Origin: Thiomonas intermedia
GTDB lineage: Bacteria > Pseudomonadota > Gammaproteobacteria > Burkholderiales > Burkholderiaceae_C
NCBI RefSeq assembly: GCF_002028405.1
Contig: NZ_CP020046.1
Location: 1,736,001-1,800,000 of the forward strand
Length of the DNA: 64,000 nucleotides
Reading direction: 5' to 3'
Part shown: piece after piece, positions 18,182-26,716 of the stretch
Layout of the letters: the number at the start of each line of letters is the position of its first letter
Position numbering within the stretch: position 1 is the stretch's first letter
Notes under the pieces: model-generated
The model's database searches: none
What the model was told of the DNA's origin: nothing
What the model saw: only the letters and a program-made list of their open reading frames with translations
Position numbers and translations under genes: made by a program

Positions 18182-19024
18182 ATGACCGTGCGCGACGCCC
18201 TCGGCCAGCCCGTGGTTGCGGCGGGTCCGCAGGCGCGCATCGCCAGCCTGGTGCCCAGCTTGACGGAAACCCTGTTCGCCCTCGGCCTGCAAGCGCAGAT
18301 CGTTGCCCGCACCGGCTTTTGCATCCACCCCCGCGCCGAAGTCGCTGGCGTGCCCAAGGTCGGCGGCACCAAGGACGTCCACCTCGACGCCCTGCGTGCC
18401 CTGCGGCCCAGCCATGTGCTCGTCAATGTGGACGAGAACACCCGGGACACCGTGGAGGCTCTGCGCCACTTCGTGCCCCGGATCATCGTCACCCACCCGC
18501 AGACGCCGCGCGACAACCTCGGCCTGTTCGATCTGCTCGGCGCCGCCTTCGCCCGCGTGCCCGGCGTGCCAGAGCGCGCCGCCACGCTGCGCGAGGCGAT
18601 GCGGTCCGTGCTCGACAGCCTGCCCGCGCCCGCCGCCGCACCGCGCCGGGTGCTCTACCTCATCTGGCGCGATCCGTGGATGACCGTCGCGCGCGACACC
18701 TACATCAGCCGCAGCCTCGCCGCCGTGGGCTGGCACACCGTGCCCGAAGTACGCGGCGGCGACGGGCTGCACCAACCCGGCCACACCCGCTATCCGGCGT
18801 TCGACTGGTCTGCCGACTGGCTGGCCGGGGTGGACACGGTCCTGCTGTCGAGCGAGCCCTATCGCTTCGGCGCGGTCCATGCCGACGAAGTGCGCGGGCT
18901 CCTCGCCCGGCGCGGCCTGCATCCCGTGGTGCGCTGCATGCCCGGCGAATGGGCCAGTTGGTACGGCGTCCGCGCCGTGGACGGGCTGCGCCAGCTCGCC
19001 GCACTCGCACAGACGTCAGGCTGA
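18182..19024 (+). CDS. BtuF-like helical-backbone metal-receptor protein without signal peptide
   Basis: A 280-aa protein of the periplasmic-binding fold used for corrinoids and iron chelates (PF01497): RIASLVPSLTETLFALGL near residue 21, a RTGFCIHP segment, VGGTKDVHLDALRALRPSHVLVN near 70, and a C-terminal lobe with SSEPYRFG. The N-terminus lacks a signal peptide, so as annotated it would stay in the cytoplasm; such BtuF-like cobalamin-binding proteins are known in betaproteobacteria. It starts 13 bp after the NRPS stop and is probably co-transcribed, which hints that the peptide could be a metal chelator, but no receptor or permease is nearby. Confidence 0.75.
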   Translation: MTVRDALGQPVVAAGPQARIASLVPSLTETLFALGLQAQIVARTGFCIHPRAEVAGVPKVGGTKDVHLDALRALRPSHVLVNVDENTRDTVEALRHFVPRIIVTHPQTPRDNLGLFDLLGAAFARVPGVPERAATLREAMRSVLDSLPAPAAAPRRVLYLIWRDPWMTVARDTYISRSLAAVGWHTVPEVRGGDGLHQPGHTRYPAFDWSADWLAGVDTVLLSSEPYRFGAVHADEVRGLLARRGLHPVVRCMPGEWASWYGVRAVDGLRQLAALAQTSG

Positions 19025-19053
19025 AACCCGCCCGGCCGCGCGTCGGCCCGCGT

Positions 19054-19533
19054 TCAAAGCCGCGAACGTGCAAACACGCTGCGGTGCCGCTGCGCGCGGA
19101 ACTGCCAGGCCAGCAGCGCGAAGCCCACCAGTGGCAGCAGCAGATCGCCGGGGCCGAACAGACCGGGCTGCCCCATCGCCCGACCCACCAGCGCGCCGAC
19201 GATCCAGACCGTCGGCGCGATCAACGCCGCCAGCCGCATGCCCACGCCGCCCCAGGCGCCGACGATGCCCACCGCGGCCACGCCAACCGCCGCCAGACCG
19301 AGCTGAAACTGCACCGGATCGGGCGACTCGCCCGGCAGCAAGTGCTGCGCACTCACCCCCAGGAAACCCACGCCGACCACGCACAGCAGAAACCACCGCA
19401 GCAGCACCTGCGCCACCCGCAGATCGTGCGACGCGCGCGGGCTGGTGAGCAGGGCCAGTCCGGCCAGCATCAGGCCGATGACGATCAGGGTGAATGTCCG
19501 GTAGTGCACTGCAAGGTGCCAGAACTGCGTCAT
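19054..19533 (-). CDS. Unknown small membrane protein (about four helices)
   Basis: A 159-aa hydrophobic protein starting MTQFWHLAVHYRTFTLIVIGLML, with about four to five membrane helices separated by short loops (SPRASHD, PGESPDPVQF). I do not recognise a characterised family. GGAG precedes the ATG at good distance, supporting the start at 19533. It lies 37 bp downstream of the AhpD-like gene on the same strand and is probably in one operon with it. The C-terminus is basic (RAQRHRSVFARSRL), suggesting a cytoplasmic end. Confidence 0.7.
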   Translation of the reverse strand: MTQFWHLAVHYRTFTLIVIGLMLAGLALLTSPRASHDLRVAQVLLRWFLLCVVGVGFLGVSAQHLLPGESPDPVQFQLGLAAVGVAAVGIVGAWGGVGMRLAALIAPTVWIVGALVGRAMGQPGLFGPGDLLLPLVGFALLAWQFRAQRHRSVFARSRL

Positions 19534-19570
19534 GCCTTCTCCTCGTCGTTGCGGTGTCTGCCGCCCGGCC

Positions 19571-20128
19571 TCAATGCGCGGGCTCCGAACCAGACCGGTC
19601 TTCGATGCCCACGTCGAGCGCCACCAGAAACCGCGACACCATGTTGTACGTCGCCACCACGCCCACCAGCTCCACCACCTGCTGTGCGGGCAGCAGGGCG
19701 CGAATGGCGGCGAAATGCGCTTCGCTGACCCGTACACGACGCGTCATCTCATAGGTCAGCGCGATCACCGCCCGCTCGCGGGTGGAGAACGCCAGCCGAT
19801 TCTCCACCGCGGCGGGAATGTCGTGCAACAGGGCGAGCTGTTCGGCCTCGCCGCCGGCCGCCAGAAACAGCGGCGCGTGATGCATGAATTCATAGTCGGC
19901 GCCGTTGAGCCGCGCCACCACGCAGATCGCCAGCTCGCGCAGATCGGCATCGAGTTCGAGCTCGCCGCGCACCGCGCCCAGCAGGCCGTTCCAGCCGCGC
20001 GCAAAGGCGGGGCTGTGCAGCAGCATGCGATCGAGATTGAGCAGCTCGCCGCCGCGCCGCCGGCGTATGGCCGCCACCAGATCCTCGGGCTCGGCGTGGT
20101 GTTGGGGCAGATAGGCGATTCTTGGCAT
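19571..20128 (-). CDS. Carboxymuconolactone decarboxylase (AhpD-like) family protein
   Basis: A 185-aa all-helical protein of the CMD/AhpD-like superfamily. Typical segments are HSPAFARGWNGLLGAV (about residue 38), LRELAICVVARLNGADYEFMHHAPLF (about 63-88) and the C-terminal QVVELVGVVATYNMVSRFLVAL. The CxxC of true alkylhydroperoxidase AhpD is not present, so a peroxidase role is doubtful; members without it include decarboxylases and unknown enzymes. The start at 20128 gives the normal N-terminus. It diverges from trxC and precedes a membrane protein gene. Confidence 0.8.
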   Translation of the reverse strand: MPRIAYLPQHHAEPEDLVAAIRRRRGGELLNLDRMLLHSPAFARGWNGLLGAVRGELELDADLRELAICVVARLNGADYEFMHHAPLFLAAGGEAEQLALLHDIPAAVENRLAFSTRERAVIALTYEMTRRVRVSEAHFAAIRALLPAQQVVELVGVVATYNMVSRFLVALDVGIEDRSGSEPAH

Positions 20129-20269
20129 GATGAGCGGGACAAAGGTCTGACGATGACCGCAATGTACGCCGGACGGGCAAGGCTCCTGGGCCTGCGGCCC
20201 GCCCTTGAAAATCATCGCGCCGCGCCGCATGTTCGTGGCTCCTGCTTTCCTGATCTTTGATCGCCCGCC

Positions 20270-20686
20270 ATGCTCGTCGTCTGCCCCCATTGCGCCACGC
20301 TCAACCGCGTCCCCGAAGAACGCCTGGGCGATTCCCCGGTCTGCGGTCAATGCGGCCAGGATCTGCTCCCGGCCTCGCCCGTCACCCTCACCGACGCCAG
20401 CTTCGATCGCTTCATCGCCAAGAGCGAGCTGCCCGTTCTGGTGGACTTCTGGGCCGAATGGTGCGGGCCCTGCAAGATGATGGCGCCGCCATTCGCCCAG
20501 GCCGCCGCGCAGCTCAAGGGCCGCGCGGTCCTGGCCAAGGTGGACACCGACGCCAATCCGCAGGTCTCGGTGCGCAACCGCATCCGCAGCATTCCCACCC
20601 TCGCGCTGTACCGGCACGGCCAGGAGGTGAAGCGCCAGTCCGGCGTCATGCCCGCGCAGGAACTGGTTCGCTGGGTCGGCGTTTAA
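20270..20686 (+). CDS. trxC: Thioredoxin 2 (TrxC) with N-terminal zinc finger
   Basis: A 138-aa thioredoxin of the TrxC type. The N-terminal zinc site is CPHC at residues 5-8 and CGQC at 25-28; the catalytic WCGPC is at 64-68, followed by the cis-proline loop SIPTLALY. TrxC reduces disulfides in the cytoplasm and is often induced by oxidative stress. The stop codon is followed immediately by an inverted-repeat element. It diverges from the AhpD-like gene, with a 141-bp shared upstream region. Confidence 0.93.
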   Translation: MLVVCPHCATLNRVPEERLGDSPVCGQCGQDLLPASPVTLTDASFDRFIAKSELPVLVDFWAEWCGPCKMMAPPFAQAAAQLKGRAVLAKVDTDANPQVSVRNRIRSIPTLALYRHGQEVKRQSGVMPAQELVRWVGV

Positions 20687-20860
20687 CCCAGATTGTCCAA
20701 TAGGCGGCGCGTTGCGCCTACGCGGGCGCTGGCGGGTGTTTTGGGGCGTCTTTGGCCCCGTGCTTCGCGCCCATAGCTTGGGCTATGGGCTTGTCGCCCG
20801 CAGCCCAATCCATCCCCAATCCACCGCGCCATCATCCCGCGTCCTATTGAACAAGCTGGG
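20687..20860. repeat. 174-bp element with 18-bp terminal inverted repeats
   Basis: The left end CCCAGATTGTCCAATAGG (20687-20704) and the right end CCTATTGAACAAGCTGGG (20843-20860) are inverted repeats matching at 16 of 18 positions. A near-central palindrome pairs GCCCATAGC (20769-20777) with GCTATGGGC (20782-20790). The element begins directly after the trxC stop codon and fills the gap to phaM. It has no ORF and resembles a miniature mobile or interspersed repeat. No second copy is seen in this window. Confidence 0.55.
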
Positions 20861-20875
20861 TTCAATCGGCGCGGT

Positions 20876-21529
20876 TCAGCGTGCGGCCTTGCCGCGCTTT
20901 GTAGCCGACTTGGCCGTCGGCTTGGCCGCGGGCTTGGCGCGGGCGCCCGTCTTGCGCGCGCCAGCGGCGGCGCGGGGCTTGGCCGCCGCCTTTCGGGCCG
21001 CGGGTTGGCGGGCCGCGGGCTTGCCGGACGCGGCGGCCGTCGCGCTCTGCGCACGCACCGCCCCGCCCTCCTGCAGCGCCAGGTTCGCCAGTTCGGTGAA
21101 CTGCTGGGTCATGGCGTTCCACCACTGCATCGGATCGAACAAGGGAGCGGCGCCCGCGGCCGACGCTTCCTTTTGCGCGGGAGCTTCGGGCTCTGCCGCA
21201 GGCTGTTCCGCAGCCGCGGCGGGCGCGGCCTGGGGCTCAGCCACCATGCCCTTGGCGAAGGCCTGCAGATCCACGTTCATGGTCTTGAGCGCCTGCACCG
21301 TCATGCGCTGCACCTCCAGCGCCTGAATCATGTTTTGCGTCATACGTGCGTGGGTTTCGAGCCAGCCCAGCACGGCCTTGAGATCGGTGATCTTCTGCTC
21401 CAGCTCTTCCACGTCTAGCGTCGGCGCCACCCAGTTGGCAAACTGCGAGGGCATGCCCGCGCCCTTGAGCAAGGTCTGGAAAAACTCCATGCCGGGCATG
21501 AAATCCTTGAACTCCGGTATCTGCGCCAT
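20876..21529 (-). CDS. phaM: PhaM-like polyhydroxyalkanoate granule/nucleoid protein
   Basis: A 217-aa protein matching the PhaM layout: an N-terminal region with the conserved PTLDVEELEQKITDLKAVLGWLETHARM and IQALEVQRMTVQALK segments (about 37-85), an Ala/Pro-rich linker, a PMQWWNAMTQQF segment near 135, and a lysine- and alanine-rich histone-like C-terminus with AKPAAK-type repeats. In Ralstonia, PhaM binds PHB synthase and the nucleoid and distributes granules at division. The low-complexity tail fits DNA binding. It suggests that the organism stores PHB; no phaC is in this window. Confidence 0.85.
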   Translation of the reverse strand: MAQIPEFKDFMPGMEFFQTLLKGAGMPSQFANWVAPTLDVEELEQKITDLKAVLGWLETHARMTQNMIQALEVQRMTVQALKTMNVDLQAFAKGMVAEPQAAPAAAAEQPAAEPEAPAQKEASAAGAAPLFDPMQWWNAMTQQFTELANLALQEGGAVRAQSATAAASGKPAARQPAARKAAAKPRAAAGARKTGARAKPAAKPTAKSATKRGKAAR

Positions 21530-21643
21530 GGTTCACTCCTCGTGGGTGTTGCGGTTCCAGGGCGCAGCATACGCGCGGCACATCGCCGCGAATACCCGTG
21601 CCAACTCGGCGCTCAACGACAGGCGCACGGCAGAATAAAGGGC

Positions 21644-22906
21644 ATGTCAGCCCGCCACCAGCCCCCCAGGCTTCGCGCCAAACCGGCACGGGTCCGCCCT
21701 GGCTGGCTGACCATCGGCCTGCTCGGTCTGGGCGTGTTGTTCCTGCATCTGGTGGCACTGGCATGGCTGGGCGCGGCGTTTTCACCCTGGGCCAGAGGCC
21801 GACTGCCCGAGCCGATCTACACCCGGTTGCTCAAGCCCGCGCCCGTCATGGCCCATCCGTCGCAACGAACGGCGCCGCCCCGGCCCGCCCCCGCGCCCAA
21901 GCCGTCGCGGGTGGCGCCGCCGCCTCAGGCCGCCCCTGTGTCGGTGCCGAAGACCGAGACGCCATCGCCCCCACCTCCGCGCCAGACCCTGCTCGCGGAC
22001 GCCGCGCAGGCCGTGCCCACCCCCGCACCCCAGACCCGCGCGCCGCCTCCGCCCGCGCCCGCACCCAGCGCAGCCGTGGCGTCAAGCCTCGGCGACGAGG
22101 CCTCGCCGGGCGCGCTGAGCCAGCCGGGCGCGGGCCTGTCGAGTCGCGCCCCCGGCAGCGTGGCCCCCCCTGTCGCGCCCCTTCTATCGGCCTCGCATCC
22201 CGCCTCGTATCCCCTCGGCAACGCGGCACCCGCGCCGCCTCGCGCCTGGCCGCCGTCCACACGGCTGAGCTACACCATCACGGGCTACTGGCGAGGCGCC
22301 CTGCACGGCAGCGGCGCGCTGGTGTGGACCGTCGACGGCGACCACTACGAAGCCACGCTCTCCGGCCATGCGCTGATCGGCTTTGCCTACCGCAGCATCG
22401 GCCGTATCGACGGCCATTGGCTCGCCCCCTCGCACTACACCGAGCGTCTGTTCACCCGCGAAAAGTCGGTGCGTTTCGACCGCGGCGACGACACCCTGCA
22501 CTTCAGCGCCAGCCCCGACGTCGTGCCCCTGCCGCCCCATGTGCAGGACAGCGCCAGCCTGTTCCTGCAACTCGCCAGCCGCCTCACCCGCCATCCCGAA
22601 GCCTTCCACCCCGGAGCCACACTCACTTTTGACGTGGCACGGCCCAGCGGCATGACCCGCTGGACCTTCACCGTTGCCGGCATGGAGACCGTGGCCACCC
22701 CGGCGGGGCCTCTGTCGTGCTGGCACATCGTGCGGCACGCCGCCGACCCCAACCAACTCGGCGCGCAGATCTGGCTGTCGCCGCAAATGCAGAATCTGCC
22801 GGTGCAGATCCGACTGCAACATTCCGCCGACAGCTATCTGCTCTTCACCCTCGATCACGCCGAACAGCAAGCCCCGCCCCAAAGTCCAGCCTCGGCAGCC
22901 CCATGA
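21644..22906 (+). CDS. DUF3108 domain protein with membrane anchor and proline-rich linker
   Basis: A 420-aa protein. An N-terminal basic stretch is followed by one hydrophobic helix (WLTIGLLGLGVLFLHLVALAWLGAAF, about 21-46), then a long Pro/Ala-rich linker (about 60-200) reminiscent of TonB-type spanners, and a C-terminal DUF3108 domain of beta strands (SYTITGYWRGALHGSGALVWTVDG onward). The domain is probably periplasmic; its function is unknown. The ATG at 21644 is chosen because it directly precedes the basic-hydrophobic anchor. It stands between phaM and lldP with no clear operon partner. Confidence 0.75.
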   Translation: MSARHQPPRLRAKPARVRPGWLTIGLLGLGVLFLHLVALAWLGAAFSPWARGRLPEPIYTRLLKPAPVMAHPSQRTAPPRPAPAPKPSRVAPPPQAAPVSVPKTETPSPPPPRQTLLADAAQAVPTPAPQTRAPPPPAPAPSAAVASSLGDEASPGALSQPGAGLSSRAPGSVAPPVAPLLSASHPASYPLGNAAPAPPRAWPPSTRLSYTITGYWRGALHGSGALVWTVDGDHYEATLSGHALIGFAYRSIGRIDGHWLAPSHYTERLFTREKSVRFDRGDDTLHFSASPDVVPLPPHVQDSASLFLQLASRLTRHPEAFHPGATLTFDVARPSGMTRWTFTVAGMETVATPAGPLSCWHIVRHAADPNQLGAQIWLSPQMQNLPVQIRLQHSADSYLLFTLDHAEQQAPPQSPASAAP

Positions 22907-22931
22907 AAAACGCCGCGCGGCGCGCGGCGTT
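22906..22931 (-). terminator. Terminator of lldP
   Basis: AACGCCGCGC (22909-22918) pairs with GCGCGGCGTT (22922-22931), and on the minus strand the stem is followed by a T run (TTTTT). It overlaps the end of the convergent DUF3108 gene. Confidence 0.75.
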
Positions 22932-22953
22932 CACAGCGTTGAGCCAAGCGCGC

Positions 22954-24561
22954 TCAATGCGGCGGCAGAACCGGAATCATCCAGCTCAGCACATGCTGCT
23001 GCAAATACACCAGGATGCCCAGCAGGAAAGTGAGGAACACGCTGTGCTTGAAGGTGCGGGCGAACACCACGCCTTCCTTGCCCTTGAGCGCGGTGGTCGA
23101 CACGCCGGTGGCGATGTTCTGCGGCGAAATCATCTTGCCCATCACCCCGCCGGACGAATTGGTCGCCGCCATCAGCACCGGATCGAAACCCAGCTGCCGC
23201 GCCGCCACCACCTGCAGATTGCCGAACAGGGCATTGCCCGAAGTGTCGCTGCCCGAAAGGAACACCGCCACCCAGCCCAGGAAGGCCGACACCAGCGGGA
23301 ACAGCGCGCCCACCCCCGCCACGCCCAGACCCAGCGTGTAGCTCATGCCGGAATAGTTCAGCAACAAAGCCAGTCCGACGATCATGCACACCGTGAGCAC
23401 GGCAATGCGCACCTGCACCCAGGCGTCGCGCATCGCGGCGAAGAACTGCCCCACCGGCAGCCGCACCATCACCGCCGTGATCACGGCCGACAGCAGAATC
23501 GCCGTGCCCGTGCCCAGAGGCTGGAAATCCCACAGGGCGGCGTAGGGCTTGTTGTAGAGCGTGATGAACACCTGCTTGTCCAGACCGGGCCACAACACCT
23601 TGACTTCGCCGACGGTAAAGACCTTGGCGTAAACCCAGAAGATCACCACCACGGTGATGACCACCCAAGGCAGCCAGCCGCCATAGCCCACGCGCGGCAC
23701 CCCGGGCGCACGCGCCGGCCGGTCGATGGCAAACGCCGGATCATGGGCCGGCGACCAGACCTTGAGGAACGCCACCGTCAGAATCAGCGAGAACATCGAG
23801 GCGAGCACATCGGTGAGCTGGTAGCTGATGAAGTTCGACGACACGAACTGCGCCAGCGCGAAGCTCCCGCCCGCCACGAACAACGCGGGCCACAGCGCGC
23901 GAATCGAGCGCCAGCCGCCGTAGATCGCGATGACATAGAACGGCAGCAGGAAGGCAAAGAACGGCAACTGCCGCCCCACCATGGCCGCCAGCGGCTCCGC
24001 CGGCATGCTCGTCACCGCGCCCAACACCGTCAGCGGCACGCCCAGCGCGCCGAACGCCACCGGTGCGGTGTTGAAAATCAGGGTGAAAGTCAAAGCTTCC
24101 AGCGCGGGAAACCCCAGACCGATCAGCAGCGCGCTGGTGATCGCCACCGGCGTGCCAAATCCGGCGATGCCCTCGAGCAGACAGCCGAACGAGAACGCCA
24201 CCACCAGCAACACCAGACGCCGGTCGTTCGGCAGATGCTCCAGCATCCACTGCCGGAACAGCTCGAACCGCCCCGACTTCACCGCCACGTTGTAGAGCAC
24301 CAGCGCGCCATAGACGATCCACATCACCGGCAGCAGCGCAAACACCACGCCGAACGCCACGGCATTGAACGCCAGCCCCGCCGGCAATTGCCACACCGTG
24401 ATGGCGATGACGAGTCCGGCGATCAGTCCCGCGGCCGAGGCCTGCCAGGCGGGCCGCCGCAAGACGCCCAGCATCAGCAGCACGACGGCGATTGGAATGG
24501 CGGCCACCAGGAACGACGGCAACAACGCGCCCCCGACCGGTGTCAGAAGTTGATGAAACAT
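22954..24561 (-). CDS. lldP: L-lactate permease (LctP family)
   Basis: A 535-aa polytopic protein of the lactate permease family, importing lactate (often also glycolate) with protons. Family segments seen include AFSFGCLLEGIAGFGTPVAI (about 123-142), FNTAPVAFGALGVPLTVL (about 163-180), the FLSGSDTSGNALFGNLQ motif (about 430) and the LMAATNSSGGVMGKMISPQNIA block (about 460). About 12-14 helices are apparent and the length is normal. It is transcribed alone, with its own terminator. No lactate dehydrogenase or LldR-type regulator is adjacent. Confidence 0.93.
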   Translation of the reverse strand: MFHQLLTPVGGALLPSFLVAAIPIAVVLLMLGVLRRPAWQASAAGLIAGLVIAITVWQLPAGLAFNAVAFGVVFALLPVMWIVYGALVLYNVAVKSGRFELFRQWMLEHLPNDRRLVLLVVAFSFGCLLEGIAGFGTPVAITSALLIGLGFPALEALTFTLIFNTAPVAFGALGVPLTVLGAVTSMPAEPLAAMVGRQLPFFAFLLPFYVIAIYGGWRSIRALWPALFVAGGSFALAQFVSSNFISYQLTDVLASMFSLILTVAFLKVWSPAHDPAFAIDRPARAPGVPRVGYGGWLPWVVITVVVIFWVYAKVFTVGEVKVLWPGLDKQVFITLYNKPYAALWDFQPLGTGTAILLSAVITAVMVRLPVGQFFAAMRDAWVQVRIAVLTVCMIVGLALLLNYSGMSYTLGLGVAGVGALFPLVSAFLGWVAVFLSGSDTSGNALFGNLQVVAARQLGFDPVLMAATNSSGGVMGKMISPQNIATGVSTTALKGKEGVVFARTFKHSVFLTFLLGILVYLQQHVLSWMIPVLPPH

Positions 24562-24934
24562 GCGAGTCTCCTGCCCTGGCCACCGTGCCTGGCGTCGGGC
24601 TTATCGAAAGGGAATGTTCTGCGGCCCCTGGCACGCCTGTGAACGATGGATCGGGGTCTCGCTGGCACGGCGCGGCAAGCCTATCGGCCACGCCCTGGGC
24701 GGGCAAGACAAACACGGCAATTTTTACGTCTTGTTTCCAACGCGGGCATTCAGTGCAAACAGAGCTGCGCTTTGCAGCACGAATCCCCTGAGCTGTTCCC
24801 GATTGACAACGGCAGGGGTCAACCCGCGCGAATCCGGTGCCGTTAAGCGAGATAAGCGGGGCTGGCGGAAATGTCTTCCGGCTTGATATTTGCTTAGGCA
24901 GCCCTATCTCCCCACCATCCAGCGGAGGAACACC
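24562..24934. other. 373-bp intergenic region between divergent lldP and DUF3567 genes
   Basis: No credible ORF on either strand. It must hold both divergent promoters. An inverted repeat CAAGAC/GTCTTG surrounds an AT-rich core (about 24707-24734) and could be an operator for lldP, but I cannot match it to a known regulator. A ribosome-binding site (GCGGAGG at 24922) precedes the DUF3567 start. Confidence 0.5.
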
Positions 24935-25216
24935 ATGCAAACCATGATCTATGACTCAGACGCTTTCTGTGTCCTGCAGCTCGACTGGTCGGGCGCACAG
25001 GCTGCGCAGGATGGCGCCGAAGCCGATCTGTCGCGCGGGGGTTACGAAATCGTCGACAAATTCGCCCGCAAGGAAATTTTTCTGGGCGGCCGCGCGGCCG
25101 AGGGTTTTCGCCACAGCGTGCAGCAACTCATCGCCCAGGAGCCCAGCAGCGAAGAGATCGACGATTTTCTCGACCGCTATTCGGCGCTATCACGTCAATC
25201 GCTGCAGGCCCACTGA
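24935..25216 (+). CDS. DUF3567 family protein
   Basis: A 93-aa protein with the betaproteobacterial DUF3567 pattern: MIYDSDAFCVLQLDW near the start, GGYEIVDKFARKEIFLGG (about 37-54), and a C-terminal helical part (RHSVQQLIAQEPSSEEIDDFLDRY). No function is established for the family. GCGGAGG lies six bases before the ATG at 24935, which is preferred over an upstream in-frame start at 24890. It is single-gene and convergent with the MFS transporter. Confidence 0.85.
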   Translation: MQTMIYDSDAFCVLQLDWSGAQAAQDGAEADLSRGGYEIVDKFARKEIFLGGRAAEGFRHSVQQLIAQEPSSEEIDDFLDRYSALSRQSLQAH

Positions 25217-25241
25217 GAGCCCGCGGGTCGGCTCCTCTCAG
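25213..25241. terminator. Possible hairpin between convergent genes
   Basis: CTGAGAGCC (25213-25221) can pair with GGCTCCTCTCAG (25230-25241) with one bulge. It sits between the DUF3567 stop and the MFS stop but has no T run, so its role as a terminator is uncertain. Confidence 0.3.
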
Positions 25242-26530
25242 CTCGCCGCCGCAAGCGGAGTGGCATGCGTCTCGCGCGCCAGCAACACACACAGCACCGA
25301 CACCGCAATCCAGGCCAGCAACACACCGTTGGCCGCCTGAAACGCCGCCCCGTCGTACAAACGCACGCCTCCGGACTGCTGGCCCTTCCAGAACAGATCG
25401 AGCACCCAGCCCAGCAAGGGCAGCTGCACCAGCGCCCCCACCATCACCCCGGTGTTGTGCACGCCCGACGCCGTGCCGGCAAGCCGCTGCGGCACCGACT
25501 CCTTGGCCCAGGCGAACCCCACCACCATGCCGCCAGACCCCACCGAACTCAGCAACAGCGCAAACAGCAACCAGGCCCAGGGCGCCTGAGGCCAGAGCAC
25601 CAGCAGGGCAAAGCCTGCCAGCATCATCACGCCGCCCAGCAGATAGGGTGCCTTGCGTCGACGCCAACGGTCTGAAGCCCGGCCCCACCACACCCCGCCG
25701 ACGGAAAACGCCACCAGCATCGACGCCACCACCCACGAGGCCTGGCCCGCGGGCAGGTGTCGCTGCTGCGTCAGAAACGGCATGCCCCAGAGCGTGGTGA
25801 ACGTCAGGAAGGCACCACACACCCCGCCCGGCGCGATGAACAACAAGCCAGTATTGCGGTAACGCCAGACTTCGCCCAGACCACGGCCGACCTCCGCCAG
25901 CGTGGGCGCCTTGCGCGTGGGCAGGTATCCCTCGTAGCCCAATTCCTCCGGCCGGTTGCGGATGCGCAGCAATGCCAGCAGCGACAAGCCCAGACACAGC
26001 ACCCCGACCGCGCCAAGCACCCAGCGCCAGCCGAAGCTGTGCGACAGCATCAACAAAGGCGCCTGCGCCAGCACCGCCCCGAGCGTGCCCAAGGCCAGCG
26101 ACAAGCCCGACATGGTGCCGAACACCCGGGGCGCAAACCAGGCGGCCGAAAGTTCCAGTAAGGACACCCAGGCCACCCCATGCCCCAGGCCGATCAGGGC
26201 GCGCGCCACCGCCGCCGATTCGAAGCTGCCGGCCAGCGCGAACAACAGCGCACCGATCCCGGTGATGGCCTGGCCGACCACGATGAGGATCTTGGGACCA
26301 AAGCGATCGTTGGCGATCCCCGTCGGGATCTGTGAGGCGGCGTAGAAATAGAAATAGAACGACGCCAGATTGCCCAGTTGCGCGGCATTGAGATGAAAAT
26401 CCCGCATCAAATCGACATTGAGCACGCCCGGCGTGACCCGCAGAAAGAACCCCACCATATAGGCCGCAGCGCCAATGCCCCAGAACAACAGGGCCAGGCG
26501 TACTGGGGGATGACGGAGAACGTGGCTCAT
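25238..26530 (-). CDS. MFS transporter
   Basis: A 430-aa major facilitator with about 12 helices in two halves. The loop 2-3 signature is seen as GIANDRFGPKILIVVG (about 72-87) and its second-half counterpart as WGRASDRWRRRKAPYLLGG (about 278). The YFYFYAASQIPTG segment in helix 2 is typical of proton-driven organic-anion and nitrate/nitrite-porter-like subgroups. The substrate cannot be told. The gene diverges from the ArsR-family regulator with 177 bp between start codons, so it may be controlled by it. Confidence 0.85.
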   Translation of the reverse strand: MSHVLRHPPVRLALLFWGIGAAAYMVGFFLRVTPGVLNVDLMRDFHLNAAQLGNLASFYFYFYAASQIPTGIANDRFGPKILIVVGQAITGIGALLFALAGSFESAAVARALIGLGHGVAWVSLLELSAAWFAPRVFGTMSGLSLALGTLGAVLAQAPLLMLSHSFGWRWVLGAVGVLCLGLSLLALLRIRNRPEELGYEGYLPTRKAPTLAEVGRGLGEVWRYRNTGLLFIAPGGVCGAFLTFTTLWGMPFLTQQRHLPAGQASWVVASMLVAFSVGGVWWGRASDRWRRRKAPYLLGGVMMLAGFALLVLWPQAPWAWLLFALLLSSVGSGGMVVGFAWAKESVPQRLAGTASGVHNTGVMVGALVQLPLLGWVLDLFWKGQQSGGVRLYDGAAFQAANGVLLAWIAVSVLCVLLARETHATPLAAAS

Positions 26531-26686
26531 GGAAGGCGTTGGGCAATGGCGAGAAAGCCTGTCAGCTTACTCAAACGGGCGCCGCGCCGCGCGAGGCCGG
26601 CCCCACCGGGCCAACGGACGAGCCTTATCCGGCGCGACCCAGGGTGAAAATTCTTTTTATTGTGTTGAATCAAAACCTTGGGAATT

Positions 26687-26716
26687 GATATTCATAGACT
26701 CCAAACTATGAATATC
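26687..26716. promoter_or_regulatory. Operator: perfect 11-bp inverted repeat over the arsR-type start codon
   Basis: GATATTCATAG (26687-26697) and CTATGAATATC (26706-26716) are a perfect 11-bp inverted repeat with an 8-bp spacer. The right arm covers the ATG of the ArsR-family gene, and a likely -35 (TTGAAT at 26665) puts the -10 inside the left arm. Binding would block both transcription and its own gene, as in ArsR autoregulation. Confidence 0.7.
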
